This document shows, piece after piece, positions 1 to 12,196 of a DNA stretch of 64,000 nucleotides. Both the position numbers and the translations under genes were made by a program. Source of the DNA: Homarus americanus (lineage: Eukaryota; Arthropoda; Malacostraca; Decapoda; Nephropidae); the NCBI RefSeq assembly GCF_018991925.1, contig NW_024742580.1, positions 274,501-338,500 of the forward strand. The letters run 5' to 3'. A model generated the notes under the pieces. That model did not search any database. It worked only from the letters and a program-made list of their open reading frames with translations, and was not told where the DNA came from. Each line of letters opens with the position of its first letter. The first letter of the stretch is position 1.

Positions 1-3000
1 CACCCGGGGGTTATACTACCAGTCTGTGACTCACCCGGGGTTATATCACCAGTCTGTGACTCACCCGGGTTATACTACCAGTCCGTGACGCCCCTGGGGG
101 TTATACTACCAGTCTGTGACGCCCCTGGGGTTATACTACCAGTCTGTGACTCACCAGGTACTACCAGTCTGTGACTCACCTTATACTACCAGTCTGTGAC
201 TCACCCGGGGTTATACTACCAGTCTGTGACTCACCCGGGGTTATATCACCAGCCTGTGACTCACCCGGGGGTTATACTACCAGTCTGTGACTCACCCGGG
301 TTATACTACCAGTCTGTGACTCACCCGGGGTTATCACCAGTCTGTGACGCACCCGGGGTTATACTACCAGTCTGTGACGCACCCGGGGGTTATAATACCA
401 GTCTGTGACGCACCCGGGGTTACCAGTTCAGACGCACCCGGGGTTATATCACCAGCCTGTGACTCACCCGGGGTTATACTACCAGTCTGTGACGCACCCG
501 GGGTTATATCACTACCAGTTCGTGACGCCCCCGGGGTTATATCACCAGCCTGTGACTCACCCGGGGGTTATACTACCAGTCTGTGACGCACCCGGGGTTA
601 TACTACCAGTCTGTGACTCACCCGGGGTTATATCACCAGTCTGCTGACTCACCCGGGGGTTATATCACCAGCCTGTGACTCACCCGGGTTATACTACCAG
701 TCTGTGACTCACCCGGGGTTATATCACCTCAGCCTGTGACTCACCCGGGGTTATATCACCAGCCTGTGACTCACCCGGGTTATACTACCAGTCTGACTCA
801 CCCGGGGTTATACTACCAGTCTGTGACTCACCCGGGGTTATATCACCAGCCTGTGACGCACCTGGGGCTTATACTACCAGCCTGTGACTCACCCGGGGTT
901 ATATCACCAGTCTGTGACTCACCCGGGGGTTATATCACCAGCCTGTGACTCACCCGGGTTATACTACCAGTCTGTGACTCACCCGGGGTTATACTACCAG
1001 TCTGTGACTCACCCGGGGTTATATCACCAGCCTGTGACGCACCCGGGGTTATATCACCAGCCTGTGACGCACCTGGGGTTATACTACCAGCCTGTGACTC
1101 ACCCGGGGTTATATCACCAGTCTGTGACGCACCGGGGGTTATATCACCAGTCTGTGACTCACCCGGGGTTATACTACCAGTCTGTGACGCCCCTGGGGTT
1201 ATACTACCAGTCTGTGACGCCCCCCGGGGTTATATCACCAGTTCAGACTCACCCGGGGTTATATCACCAGCCTGTGACTCACCCGGGGTTATACTACCAG
1301 TCTGTGACTCACCCGGGGGTTATACTACCAGTCTGTGACGCCCCGGGTTATACTACCAGTCTGTGACGCACCCGGGGTTATATCACCAGTCTGTGACTCA
1401 CCGGGGGTTATATCACCAGCCTGTGACTCACCCGGGGGTTATACTACCAGTCTGTACTCACCCGGGTTATACTACCAGTCTGTGACGCCCCGGGGTTATA
1501 TCACCAGTCTGTGACTCACCCGGGGTTATATCACCAGCCTGTGACTCACCCGGGGTTATACTACCAGTCTGTGACTCACCCGGGGTTATATCACCAGTCT
1601 GTGACTCACCCGGGTTATACTACCAGCCTGTGACTCACCCGGGGTTATATCACCAGTCTGTGACGCCCCCGGGGTTATATCACCAGTCTGTGACTCACCC
1701 GGGGTTATACTACCAGTCTGTGACTCACCCGGGGGTTATACTACCAGTCTGTGACTCACCCGGGGTTATATCACCAGCCCTGACGCACCCGGGGTTATAC
1801 TACCAGCCTGTGACTCACCCGGGGTTATATCACCAGTCTGTGACGCACCCGGGGTTATATCACCAGTTCGTGACTCACCTGGGGTTATACTACCAGTCTG
1901 TGACGCCCCTGGGGGTTATACTACCAGTTCGTGACGCCCCCGGGGTTATATCACCAGTCTGTGACTCACCCGGGGTTATATCACCAGCCTGTGACTCACC
2001 CGGTTATACTACCAGTCTGTGACTCACCCGGGGGTTATATCACCAGCCTGTGACGCACCCGGGGGTTATACTACCAGCCTGTGACTCACCCGGGGTTATC
2101 ATCACCAGCCTGTGACTCACCCGGGGGTTATCACCAGCCTGTGACTCACCCGGGGTTATATCACCAGCCTGTGACTCACCCGGGTTATATCACCAGCCTG
2201 TGACTCACCCGGGGGTTATATCACCAGCCTGTGACGCACCCGGGGTTATACTACCAGCCTGTGACTCACCGGGGGTTATATCACCAGTCTGTGACGCACC
2301 GGGGGTTATACTACCAGCCTGTGACTCACCCGGGGGTTATATCACCAGCCTGTGACTCACCTGGGGTTATATCACCAGCCTGTGACTCACCCGGGGTTAT
2401 ATCACCAGCCTGTGACTCACCCGGGGTTATATCACCAGCCTGTGACGCACCCGGGGTTATACTACCAGCCTGTGACGCACCGGGGTTATATCACCAGTCT
2501 GTGACTCACTCGGGGTTATATCACCAGCCTGTGACGCACTCGGGGGTTATACTACCAGTCTGTGACGCACCCGGGGTTATATCACCAGTCTGTGACTCTC
2601 ACCTGGGGATATCACCAGCCTGTGACTCACCCGGGGTTATATCACCAGTCTGTGACTCACCCGGGGTTATATCACCAGTCTGTGACGCACCCGGGGTTAT
2701 ATCACCAGTCTGTGACTCACCCGGGGTTATATCACCAGTCTGTGACTCACCGGGTTATATCACCAGTCTGTGACGCACCTGGGGTTATACTACCAGCCTG
2801 TGACTCACCCGGGGTTATATCACCAGCCTGTGACTCACCCGGGGTTATATCACCAGCCTGTGACTCACCCGGGGTTATATCACCAGCCTGTGACTCACCC
2901 GGGGTTATATCACCAGCCTGTGACGCACCCGGGGTTATACTACCAGCCTGTGACGCACCCGGGGTTATATCACCAGTTGTGACTACCCGGGGTTATATCA

Positions 3001-5062
3001 CCAGCCTGTGACGCACCCGGGGTTATACTACCAGTCTGTGACGCACCCGGGGTTATATCACCAGTCTGTGACTCACCCGGGGTTATATCACCAGCCTCGT
3101 GACTCACCCGGGGGTTATATCACCAGCCTGTGACGCACCTGGGTTATATCACCAGTCTGACTCACCCAGGGTTATATCACCAGCCTGTGACTCACCCGGG
3201 GTTATATCACCAGCCCAGACGCACCCGGGGGTTATATCACCAGTCTGTGACTCACCCGGTTATATCACCAGTCCGTGACGCACCGGGTTATATCACCAGT
3301 CTGTGACTCACCCGGGGTATCACCAGCCTGTGACTCCACCCGGGGTTATATCACCAGCCTGTGACGCACCCGGGGTTATATCACCAGCCTGTGACTCACC
3401 TGGGGTTATATCACCAGCCTGTGACTCACCCGGGGTTATACATCACCACCAGTCTGTGACTCACCCAAGTTATATCACCAGCCTGTGACGCACCCGGGGT
3501 TATACTACCAGTCTGTGACGCACCCGGGGTTATATCACCAGTCTGTGACTCACCCGGGGTTATATCACCAGCCTGTGACTCACCCGGGGGTTATATCACC
3601 AGCCTGTGACGCACCCGGGGTTATATCACCAGTCTGTGACTCACCAAGTATCACCAGTCTGTGACTCACCCGGGGTTATACTACCAGTCTGTGACGCACC
3701 CGGGGTTATATCACCAGTCTGTGACTCACCCGGTTATATCACCAGTCTGTGACGCACCCGGGGGTTATATCACCAGTCTGTGACTCACCCGGGGTTATAT
3801 CACCAGTCTGTGACTCACCCGGGGTTATATACTACCAGTCTGTGACGCACCCGGGGTTATAATCACCAGTCTGTGACTCACCCGGGGGGTTATACTACCA
3901 GCCTGTGACTCACCCGTTATATCACCAGCCTGTGACTCACCCGGGGTTATATCACCAGCCTGTGACTCACCCGGGGTTATATCACCAGCCTGTGACGCAC
4001 CCGGGGGTTATACTACCAGCTCTGACGCACCCGGGGGTTATATCACCAGTCTGTGACTCACCCGGGGTTATATCACCAGCTCTGTGACGCACCCGGGTTA
4101 TACTACCAGCTCTGACGCACCCGGGGTTATATCACCAGTCTGTGACTCACCCGGGGTTATATCACCAGCCTGTGACTCACCGGGGTTATATCACCAGCCT
4201 GTGACGCACCCGGGGTTATATCACCAGTCTGTGACTCACCCGGGGGTTATATCACCAGTCTGTGACTACCCGGGGGTTATACTACCAGTCTGTGACGCAC
4301 CGGGGTTATATCACCAGTCTGTGACTCACCTGGGGTTATACTACCAGCCTGTGACGCACCGGGGTTATATCACCAGTCTGTGACTCACCCGGGGTTATAT
4401 CACCAGCCTGTGACTCACCCGGGGTTATACTACCAGTCTGTGACTCACCGGGGTTATACTACCAGCTCAGACTCACCCGGGGTTATATCACCAGCCTGTG
4501 ACTCACCCGGGGTTATATCACCAGTCTGTGACTCACCCGGGGTTATACTACCAGTCTGTGACTCACCCGGGGTTATACTACCAGCCTGTGACTCACCCGG
4601 GTTATATCACCAGTCTGTGACTCACCCGGGGTTATACTACCAGCCTGTGACTCACCCGGGGTTATATCACCAGCCTGTGACTCACCGGGGTTATACTACC
4701 AGTCTGTGACGCACCCGGGGGTTATATCACCAGTCTGTGACTCACCCGGGGTTATATCACCAGTCTGTGACGCACCCGGGGGTTATACTACCAGTCTGTA
4801 CCACCTGCCAGCCTGTGACTCACCCGGGGTTATACTACCAGCCTGTGACTCACCCGGGGTTATATCACCAGTTGGACTCACCGCGGGTTATATCACCAGC
4901 CTGTGACTCACCCGGGGTTATATCTACCAGCCTGTGACTCACCCGGGGTTATATCACCAGCCTGTGACTCACCCGGGGTTATACTACCAGTCTGTGACGC
5001 ACCCGGGGTTATATCACCAGTCTGTGACGCACCCGTGGGTTATACTACCAGCCTGTGACGCC
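1..5062. repeat. Degenerate 30-bp minisatellite, about 168 copies, truncated by left edge
   Basis: The 30-bp monomer has a variable head (TATACTACCAG or TATATCACCAG), then TCTG or CCTG, then TGACTCAC or TGACGCAC, then CCCGGGG. Monomers of 28-32 bp are common through 1-2 bp indels, which break every reading frame within a few hundred bases, so the Thr-His-Pro-Gly-Leu-Tyr frames are artefacts. Most units carry a SmaI site (CCCGGG). CCTGG variants look like CpG decay. TGACTCA is a perfect AP-1 core. Blocks with the same order of variants recur (about 2361-2500 and 2800-2970), as expected from unequal exchange. The array ends in unique sequence near 5063. Confidence 0.97.
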
Positions 5063-5206
5063 TCCACCATCACATCTTCACTGACGTAGGTTGTGAGTGA
5101 GTGAGTGGCTTAGAAAAACCTACCTGTCTCCCTCGCCTCACCTGGCCATACACCGCCATACTCCCACAACCTTCACACACTGAAAACCCTTTATCATCCG
5201 TACTGA

Positions 5207-5207
<1 letters not shown>

Positions 5208-5303
<96 letters not shown>

Positions 5304-5312
5304 ACACACACA
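5208..5312. repeat. (CA)n microsatellite
   Basis: About 105 bp of CA with one CATA interruption near 5299. The Thr-His and Cys-Val frames across it are spurious. The 145 bp between the 30-bp array and this tract (5063-5207) show no feature. Confidence 0.97.
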
Positions 5313-5555
5313 GTAAATCGCTGCAACACCAACAGCCTAAACTATATAACGTTTGTCAAGTTTGGGGGAAGTTTTACACAAAGAACTCGTCGATCAAAGT
5401 AATGGTCAAGTTGTTTCTTTGTGTAACCGACTGGAAGGTGTCGTGAATGACGTGTGCTTTGGCGGACTGAAAGCGACCACGAGGACAAAATACTGAGGGA
5501 ATATAGACACGTGAAATACAACGAAGATGATGGAAACCACTGGTGATTCTCTCAA

Positions 5556-5557
<2 letters not shown>

Positions 5558-5603
<46 letters not shown>
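5558..5603. repeat. (CA)n microsatellite
   Basis: Uninterrupted CA dinucleotides. The 245 bp before it (5313-5557) are unique sequence in which I see no motif. Confidence 0.95.
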
Positions 5604-5605
<2 letters not shown>

Positions 5606-5815
5606 TCTGGGTTGCGTTTGTCTTCCGGGTTAAAACACAGGTATGGTACACCTTGCTTTTTACAACGGCAATATTAGTTTGGAAATGTCTCTGTGTTTAC
5701 AAATAAGTAAAAGATACCTAATTATATATGCAGTATCGTTAATAGATTACACGACACAAAGACAACTTTTATTCTAAAACAAACTGTCATTAGACGCTGA
5801 AGTGGCTATAGATGT

Positions 5816-5945
5816 TAATAACAATACGATTAATACTAGTAATAATAATAAAAACAATGATGATAACAATAACAACGACGTCAACAAGAACAATAAACAA
5901 CAAGAACACAACAAAAACACAATAACGAGAACAATAATACAATAG
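5816..5945. repeat. AAC/AAT-rich low-complexity tract
   Basis: Irregular runs of AAC, AAT and AAG triplets on the plus strand. The hydrophobic minus-strand frame is compositional. It is followed by a GC-richer stretch (about 5990-6140) with a short 9-bp periodicity (GCTGACGTG, GCTGACATG) that I could not assign. Confidence 0.8.
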
Positions 5946-6184
5946 TACATCTCTATCCTGAATGGTATAACAGGCATGATATTATGGCTGTCATCTCTCA
6001 CTATCTATGTCGCGCCTGCCTGGCTCACGCTGTGTCTCACCTGTAGTCAGACCGGCTGGTTCCTTGTCACACGTCGTTGGGTCCTGCTCCACCGACTATC
6101 ACCCCGGACGGCTGACGTGGCTGACATGGCTGACACCTTTAGGGAATTGAAGAGAAAACCAAAACTGAATCTTACAATTATAAA

Positions 6185-6768
6185 ACAACTAACAATAACA
6201 ATTACCTTTAACATAACTCAAACAAACTAACAATAACAATTACCTTTAACATAACTCAAACAAACTAACAATAACAATTACCTTTAACATAACTCTAACA
6301 AACTAACAATAACAATTACCTTTAACATAACTCAAACAAACTAACAATAACAATTACCTTTAACATAACTCAAAACAAACTAACAATAACAATTACCTTT
6401 AACATAACTCTAACAAACTAACAATAACAATTACCTTTAACATAACTCAAACAAACTAACAATAACAATTACCTTAACATAACTCAAACAAACAACAATA
6501 ACAATTACCTTTAACATAACTCAAACAAACTAACAATAACAATTACCTTTAACATAACTCAAACAAACTAACAATAACAATTACCTTAACATAACTCAAA
6601 CAAACAACACAATACTTTAACATAACAAACAAACTAACAATAACAATACAACATAACTCACAAAATAACAATTACCTTTAACATAACTCTGAACAAACTA
6701 ACAATAACAATTACCTTTAACATAACTCAAACAAACTAACAATAACAATTACCTTTAACATAACTCTG
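6185..6768. repeat. 38-bp AT-rich tandem repeat, about 15 copies
   Basis: The 38-bp unit contains CTAACAATAACAATTACC then TTTAACATAACTCAAACAAA. Central copies (about 6590-6670) carry deletions, while outer copies are nearly identical. The period is not a multiple of three and stops are frequent, so it is non-coding. Confidence 0.95.
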
Positions 6769-7633
6769 AAATACAATAATTCACACAATTCACTTTAATA
6801 TAGGAATAAACAAATTCCTTATAAATAGAAACCACTTAGATAAATTTTACACTACAATTACCTTATTAAGAGACAGGGTGTGTGTCCCAGGAGAGGTCTA
6901 ACAAGCGTCTGTCGTGTGAGTGTGTACAGTAGACCACCACAACACTTGTTAACCGTGAGCTTCTCGTCACAACAAACTATCCAATACTTCAAACAGAGCA
7001 GTTCAGTCCCTAAACTATCCCAAACACCAATAATAAACCTAACCTGATGGACATAACTAACACTATGAATCACACTATGACATAATATACGTAACTATTT
7101 ATCATAATATTCACATCTGTTCCTTATCAATAGTCAATATTTAAAGCCATCTATAACACATTTACAGAACTATTGGTAATTTTATCTTAGTAATTGAATA
7201 TTCACATCTATCTATATCCATCTCCCCTAGTTAACTGTATAAGATCTAACACACATTAAAAGCCAATGGAAAAAATATTACAATCACTCATGCAAACTTT
7301 CAAGGCTGGGAGATTCGTATTGTTTCGTCACTGCCACACAAACATTTGCTTGGGAATCTCTTGCCTCATCTATAACTAAGGATTGATGCTCAGGGTGAAG
7401 GAAGCAGTTATCCAAGAACCATAAGATATATAACCCGTTATTAATACCTCTCTGTGGACTTAAGGTGTAATAGATGTTAGTTGTCTCGTATTTTGTTTCA
7501 CCTAGAATATGAGGGATTGTTAGTTGGTGTAGAAGTGATTTTGATGGTGTTTGTGTTGGTATTATTGTTGGTATTTATTATTTTTCTTGTTGTTATTGTT
7601 GTTGGTATCACTGTTATTATTTATCGTGTCGTT
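6769..7633. other. Unique AT-rich DNA, no supported feature
   Basis: A 71-codon minus-strand frame at 6858-7073 is open and not repetitive, but it has no recognisable domain, splice context or homology I can recall. The rest is AT-rich unique sequence. Confidence 0.6.
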
Positions 7634-7786
<153 letters not shown>

Positions 7787-8048
7787 AATGTAATTATTCT
7801 TATTATTATCATTACTAATTTTACTATCATCACAGAAACATTACACCTCACTGAAAAAGCCACATAGGCAACACACTACCTGAGGACACCAGCAGCCAGC
7901 CAGTCACCACCCAGCACAGCGACGGACGGACAGCGAAGCTCGGCTGGTTATATATAACATTAGCATGAAGAGGACCTGTTACTGGGGCTTGTTGACATTG
8001 TCTCCCTCCTCTCCTGAGTTACGACCTCTCCCTGCATCGTCTACCACT

Positions 8049-8097
8049 GAGAGAGAGAGAGAGAGACTGTGTTTTTGTGTGTGTGTGTGTGTGTGTA
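8049..8097. repeat. (GA)n followed by (GT)n
   Basis: GA repeats run to about 8066, then GT repeats from about 8075. A TATATATAA string at about 7949 lies upstream and could be a TATA box, but no initiator or splice signal supports it. Confidence 0.85.
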
Positions 8098-8182
8098 TAA
8101 ATGAGGGACTCATAAGCACGTACACACCAGCCTCACTCTACAGTCTGGAGCGTTAATTTTAGCAAGTTTAAGTAGGAAACAA

Positions 8183-8299
8183 GAGGAGGAGGAGGAGGAG
8201 GAGGAGGAGAAGAAGATAGAGCAGGCGTCTTCCAAAACACAGAGTCATTATACATTTACAACAAAAGAAAAAAGTCCACACACACACACACACACACAC
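8183..8299. repeat. (GGA)n and (CA)n microsatellites
   Basis: GGA repeats span 8183-8216. CA repeats span 8274-8299 and are followed by TACATACATACAC. The DNA between them is unique. Confidence 0.9.
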
Positions 8300-8414
8300 G
8301 TACATACATACACGGCGTTGACATAAAAAGTTTTAGTGGCGGTTGTGAGGGACACCACCTTAACTTTTGTCCCTAAAGATTGTTCTATTTGACATCTGGG
8401 AGAGACCTGAGTTT

Positions 8415-8835
8415 ACCCTCCCTCCCTCTCCCTTCTTTCCTCCCTCCCTCTCTCCCTCCCTCTTTCCTTCCTTTCTTCCCTCTTTACTTCCCTCCTTCCC
8501 TTCATCTCTCTAAACCTTCTCTTTCTCTCTCACACTCAAACACTTTCCTTATTCTCTCTCTCCCCTCACCTACTCTCATTGGCTTCCTTTCTTCCTTCAC
8601 TGTATCTTCCCCTCTTCTCTTTTATCATTTCCTCCCTCTCCTTTATTTACTGGATCTCTCTCCGTCTCTCTCCCCACCTCTCATTAATGTCTCTCTCTCT
8701 CTCTTCACTTTGCTGTACCTCTTCCTCTCCCCTTTTTTTTTTTTTTTTTTTTTTTTTCTCCATTCTCTTTCTACTTCTCTCACTATCTCCCTCTCAATTT
8801 CCTCTCCTCATTCTCCCTTTATTATCTCTCTCAGT
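8415..8835. repeat. Polypyrimidine tract with T25 homopolymer
   Basis: CT-rich strand bias for about 420 bp, with CCCTCCCTCTCC motifs and an uninterrupted T run at 8733-8757. The Ser/Leu/Pro-rich frames of 93-155 codons arise from this composition. Confidence 0.9.
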
Positions 8836-9066
8836 GGATGGTCATAAACAGATCTTTTAATCCCAAAGTCATAAACATGCAGTTCTCTCTATGGCATACA
8901 ATCACCGTGAGAAGGTTATGGTATATGGCTGGAAAGAAAATGTTTTTAAACTTTGAATTGATTATGAAAAATTTTTACTAATATTGATTTTATTATTTTT
9001 AAAGGTTTTATTAAAATTTATGGTGATTCTCAAAATGTGTGAATTTAATAGATGTTTCTGCTTAAA

Positions 9067-9142
9067 TTAGGGTAGGGTAGGGTAGGGTAGGGTAGGATAG
9101 GGTAGGGTAGGGTAGGGTAGGCTAGGTTAGGTTAGGTTAGGT
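9067..9142. repeat. Interstitial telomere-like tract, TAGGG changing to TTAGG
   Basis: About eleven TAGGG-type pentamers are followed directly by four TTAGG pentamers (9122-9142). TTAGG is the ancestral arthropod telomere repeat. The first block is a one-base variant of it. Confidence 0.93.
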
Positions 9143-9415
9143 ACCAAAATTATACTACGAGCGAACCTTCGTCTGGCGTAACTTCCATAAACACGTCATT
9201 ACAAGTTGAAGGGAAAACGCCTGGCGCTGTTGATTACCCTAGCTGGCGATGTTTTTACGGCGGGACGTGTGACAATTGTGACTCGTGGCGCCGCTTTGAG
9301 TAAACTAACGTCTTGTGTGTCTCATTTAATCTTATATTATGTCCTGACTCATGACTCTAAGACGATACTCTGTGTTTGTTCCGTCTTGTGTTGCTGACTT
9401 ACTTTAAATGCAATC

Positions 9416-9417
<2 letters not shown>

Positions 9418-9458
<41 letters not shown>
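9418..9458. repeat. (CT)n microsatellite
   Basis: Perfect CT dinucleotides. The preceding 9143-9417 contains a GC-richer patch (9160-9300) sharing GGGAAAACGCC and CAACAGCGCC-type words with the 43.9-44.0 kb region in inverted orientation. Confidence 0.93.
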
Positions 9459-9461
<3 letters not shown>

Positions 9462-9655
9462 CCTTTCCACAAAGCTGACTAGTCTAGGAAAATGGTGGTG
9501 AAAATAACTCACTTCCTCTTATATTTTGGTGATTCACTGTGGGAGCGTCTGGTGCTGTGAGCGGACCATCCGGGTTATGTTTAATTCAGATCTGACACTA
9601 TAGTTCTAACAAGCGGTGAATGACGCGGGATTCCTCTGCTTGTGTGTGTGTGTGT

Positions 9656-9707
9656 ACGATGTTGTTGACGATGGTGGACGATGTTGTTGACGATGGTGGA
9701 CGATGTT
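9656..9707. repeat. 22-bp tandem duplication
   Basis: GACGATGTTGTTGACGATGG plus two bases, present about 2.4 times. It directly follows a short GT run. Confidence 0.85.
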
Positions 9708-10085
9708 AAGGAATTACTTCACTGTTTTTAGATGACCTGATGCTCTTTTGTTTTAATCTATTCGTGTACAGGAGATGTTAGTAGTGTGTTTATAGGCTCA
9801 GATATCACTCGTTTCATGTAAATTGTGAACCTTTAAGAAGATCACAAAACCAGAAAAAAACAAAAATATCCACTGAATTTGGGGATTTTTATGATAGGGA
9901 ACATCTCAAAGGTGCACAGTACATAAAAGTAATATTTGATCCGTTCCCACAAGGGTTCAGATGATAACAGCGCCATCTATATACCCCTGAAGTGATCGCT
10001 CCAACACAGACGAACTCAAGTTGTGTGGCGGGCGAAGACCTGTGAACACGGCCCGTTGTAGTTGGGGACTGCACTGGGACCTAAA

Positions 10086-10189
10086 ATGCAAATGGCGTTA
10101 TATAAAGGCTTGACGTCGGCTCGAATCTCATATTTTCATCAAATTAGGGTTTTTATTGGTTATTAACTGTGTGATGTTAGACGTGAGGT
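10086..10189 (+). promoter_or_regulatory. Candidate TATA promoter: octamer, TATA box, CRE-like site, initiator, splice donor
   Basis: Seen in order: ATGCAAAT (octamer, 10086-10093), TATATAAAG (10099-10107), TGACGTCG (10111-10118, one base from the CRE palindrome), TCATAT with its A at 10130, exactly 31 bp after the first TATA base, and GAG|GTAACT, a plausible donor at 10188. Octamers are bound by POU-domain proteins and CRE by CREB/ATF proteins. The spacing fits a metazoan TATA promoter. No coding exon downstream can be identified, and the initiator is only partly consensus. The DNA from 9708 to 10085 is otherwise unremarkable apart from a CTCF-like GCGCCATCT at 9970. Confidence 0.35.
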
Positions 10190-10509
10190 AACTGGTGGCG
10201 CCCAGCTGTTCTGTTACTGTGGGGGGTTGGTACATCTGGTTATGTTGCTACTGGGGAAGGGGTTGGTACGCCTGTTTATATTACTGCTGAAGGAGTGGCA
10301 CTACACACTTGCCACACGCACTAACACTCAGCGCTAGACAAGCCAGTCTCTTTCTTCTCAGCCAAATCTCTAACACCTTCACCAGCCTCGGCTGTGTCTC
10401 GCCTCACGAGTCTCCCGCCAACTATCTCAACAATTCCTCCCTCCGGCCGTGCCGTCACGTCATCAGAGCGCCTTCCTTCCCCGCCAGGTGTCAGGTCACT
10501 CACGCGTGT

Positions 10510-10989
10510 TCCAGTCCTCAACAGTACCAGTGTGACGGTCACTCTTTAACACCTTCACCTCCTGCAGTCCTCAACAGTACCAGTGTGACGGTCACTCTTT
10601 AACACCTTCACCTCCTGCAGTCCTCAACAGTACCAGTGTGACGGTCACTCTTTAACACCTTCACCTCCTGCAGTCCTCAACAGTACCAGTGTGACGGTCA
10701 CTCTTTAACACCTTCACCTCCTGCAGTCCTCAACAGTACCAGTGCGACGGTCACTCTTTAACACCTTCACCTCCTGCAGTTCTCAACAGAACCAGTGTGA
10801 CGGTCACTCTTTAACACCTTCACCTCCTGCAGTCCTCAACAGTACCAGTGTGACGGTCACTCTTTAACACCTTCACCCCCTGCAGTCCTCAACAGTACCA
10901 GTGTGACGGTCACTCTTTAACACCTTCACCTCCTGCAGTCCTCAACAGTACCAGTGTGGCGGTCACTCTTTAACACCTTCACCTCCTCC
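10510..10989. repeat. 53-bp tandem repeat, about 9 copies
   Basis: The unit carries CTGCAG (PstI), TCAACAGTACCAGTGTGACG and CACTCTTTAACACC. Copies keep exact 53-bp spacing and differ by a few substitutions. The period is not a multiple of three and each copy has a TAA, so it is non-coding. Confidence 0.96.
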
Positions 10990-12154
10990 AGTTATTAATC
11001 TCACTGCTCACCTGTGGGAGGCCAGATATTATGTCTGTTATTTATCGTATTTTTCACTTGTTTAAATCAGGCAGTCAACGTACAGGGAAGGTCAGGGTCA
11101 ATATATAATATTATTTGTAATACAATTTGTAGATAAAGGAAGGTATTGTTACAGAGAAAACTGTAGTTTGGTTCACATCTGACTCGCTTCCCCCAAGAGC
11201 TGATAAATTATATTTCGAAAACTAATTAATACTTTTATTTCAACTTTGAAATTCATTGTGAAGTGTAACGTGACGGCCAACATTTATCACAACAAAAGTG
11301 CGTCGACAGGTGGCGCTGTCCCGCTCTGGTAACAAAATAAGTTTGAAATAAGTTTGGGTAAATATGTTGTTCAGGAACTGTAGTAGGTACATGTGTATAT
11401 CTCTGTGTATGTGTTAAAGGATATACTGTTGTATATGAAATATGTTTAAATGCACCAAGATTCTGCTGCAGCCGGAGACGAAAGAAAACAAAAGAACAGC
11501 GGGAAAAATATCTTTATATTGCCTTTAGTGCAATACTCGCGCTCCATCCACAAACTTTTTAGCAAACAGTTGCAGTGTTTGTGTCTCGCTCAAGAATAAT
11601 ATTTCATCGCCACGACCTTAACCTGCAGGTAAAGGGGCAGAGAGCCTCATAGACTAGACCCTGGACTGTGATGGCGCATTGTGGTGCTCACCATAACAAT
11701 AGGCAGTCCTTATACCAAGCTTCACCAACACATCGAATTGTTTATACTGTGAACCACAACTCAGGAGAGCCAACCCGGGTAAAACTTTTATAGATTCTCG
11801 TTATTTATTTATTGTTTGTAGTACACCTCACGCCCCCTGACTTGTTCATGTTCTATACAAGTTATGATCCAGATACCTAACCTAACCTAACCTTCAGAGT
11901 ATAAGAGTCTTCCTGCAGGTCGTTGTTTCATTAACATGTAACTGTGTCAAAAACTGAACAAGGGGTTTAATATAAATGGTCTGTGAATTATCTTAGAAGA
12001 CAGAGATCAACAGGAAGACAGAAGTTGGGGTGGAGGGACGTGGTTGAAGAAGACAGAGAAACGAAGTAGAAGACAAAGATGGACTCAAGGAAGAAAAGGA
12101 AGAGAAGTTAGACGTTGAAGTGATGATGGTATAAATGTCCAGGCGGAAGGAGAA
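10990..12154. other. Unique intergenic or intronic DNA
   Basis: It contains a CTCF-like AGGTGGCGC at 11308-11316 and a short CCTAA tract at 11875-11893 (listed separately). I see no gene, TIR or RNA. Confidence 0.6.
11875..11893. repeat. Short CCTAA tract
   Basis: About four CCTAA pentamers, the complement of the arthropod telomere repeat. Confidence 0.8.
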
Positions 12155-12196
12155 AGAGGAGGAGGAGGAGGAGGAGGACGAGGAGGAGGAAGAGGA
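12155..12196. repeat. (GGA)n tract
   Basis: Imperfect GGA/GAA repeats produce a poly-Ser frame on the minus strand that is not a gene. Confidence 0.85.

Noticed and set aside
196..4937. Many open frames with Thr-His-Pro-Gly-Leu-Tyr and Ala-Cys-Asp-Ser-Pro-Gly repeats
   Set aside because: By-products of a stop-free 30-bp monomer. One- and two-base indels shift the frame repeatedly, so no continuous protein exists.
1..5062. CRISPR array (regular 30-bp repeats)
   Set aside because: There are no unique spacers between repeats, only head-to-tail monomers, and the window is eukaryotic.
9067..9142. A true chromosome end
   Set aside because: Telomeric-type tracts are short, in both orientations and embedded in unique DNA on both sides, so they are interstitial.
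10108..10132. B-box-like GGCTCGAATCTC
   Set aside because: Two mismatches to the consensus and no A box. It is better explained as part of the TATA promoter candidate's start region.
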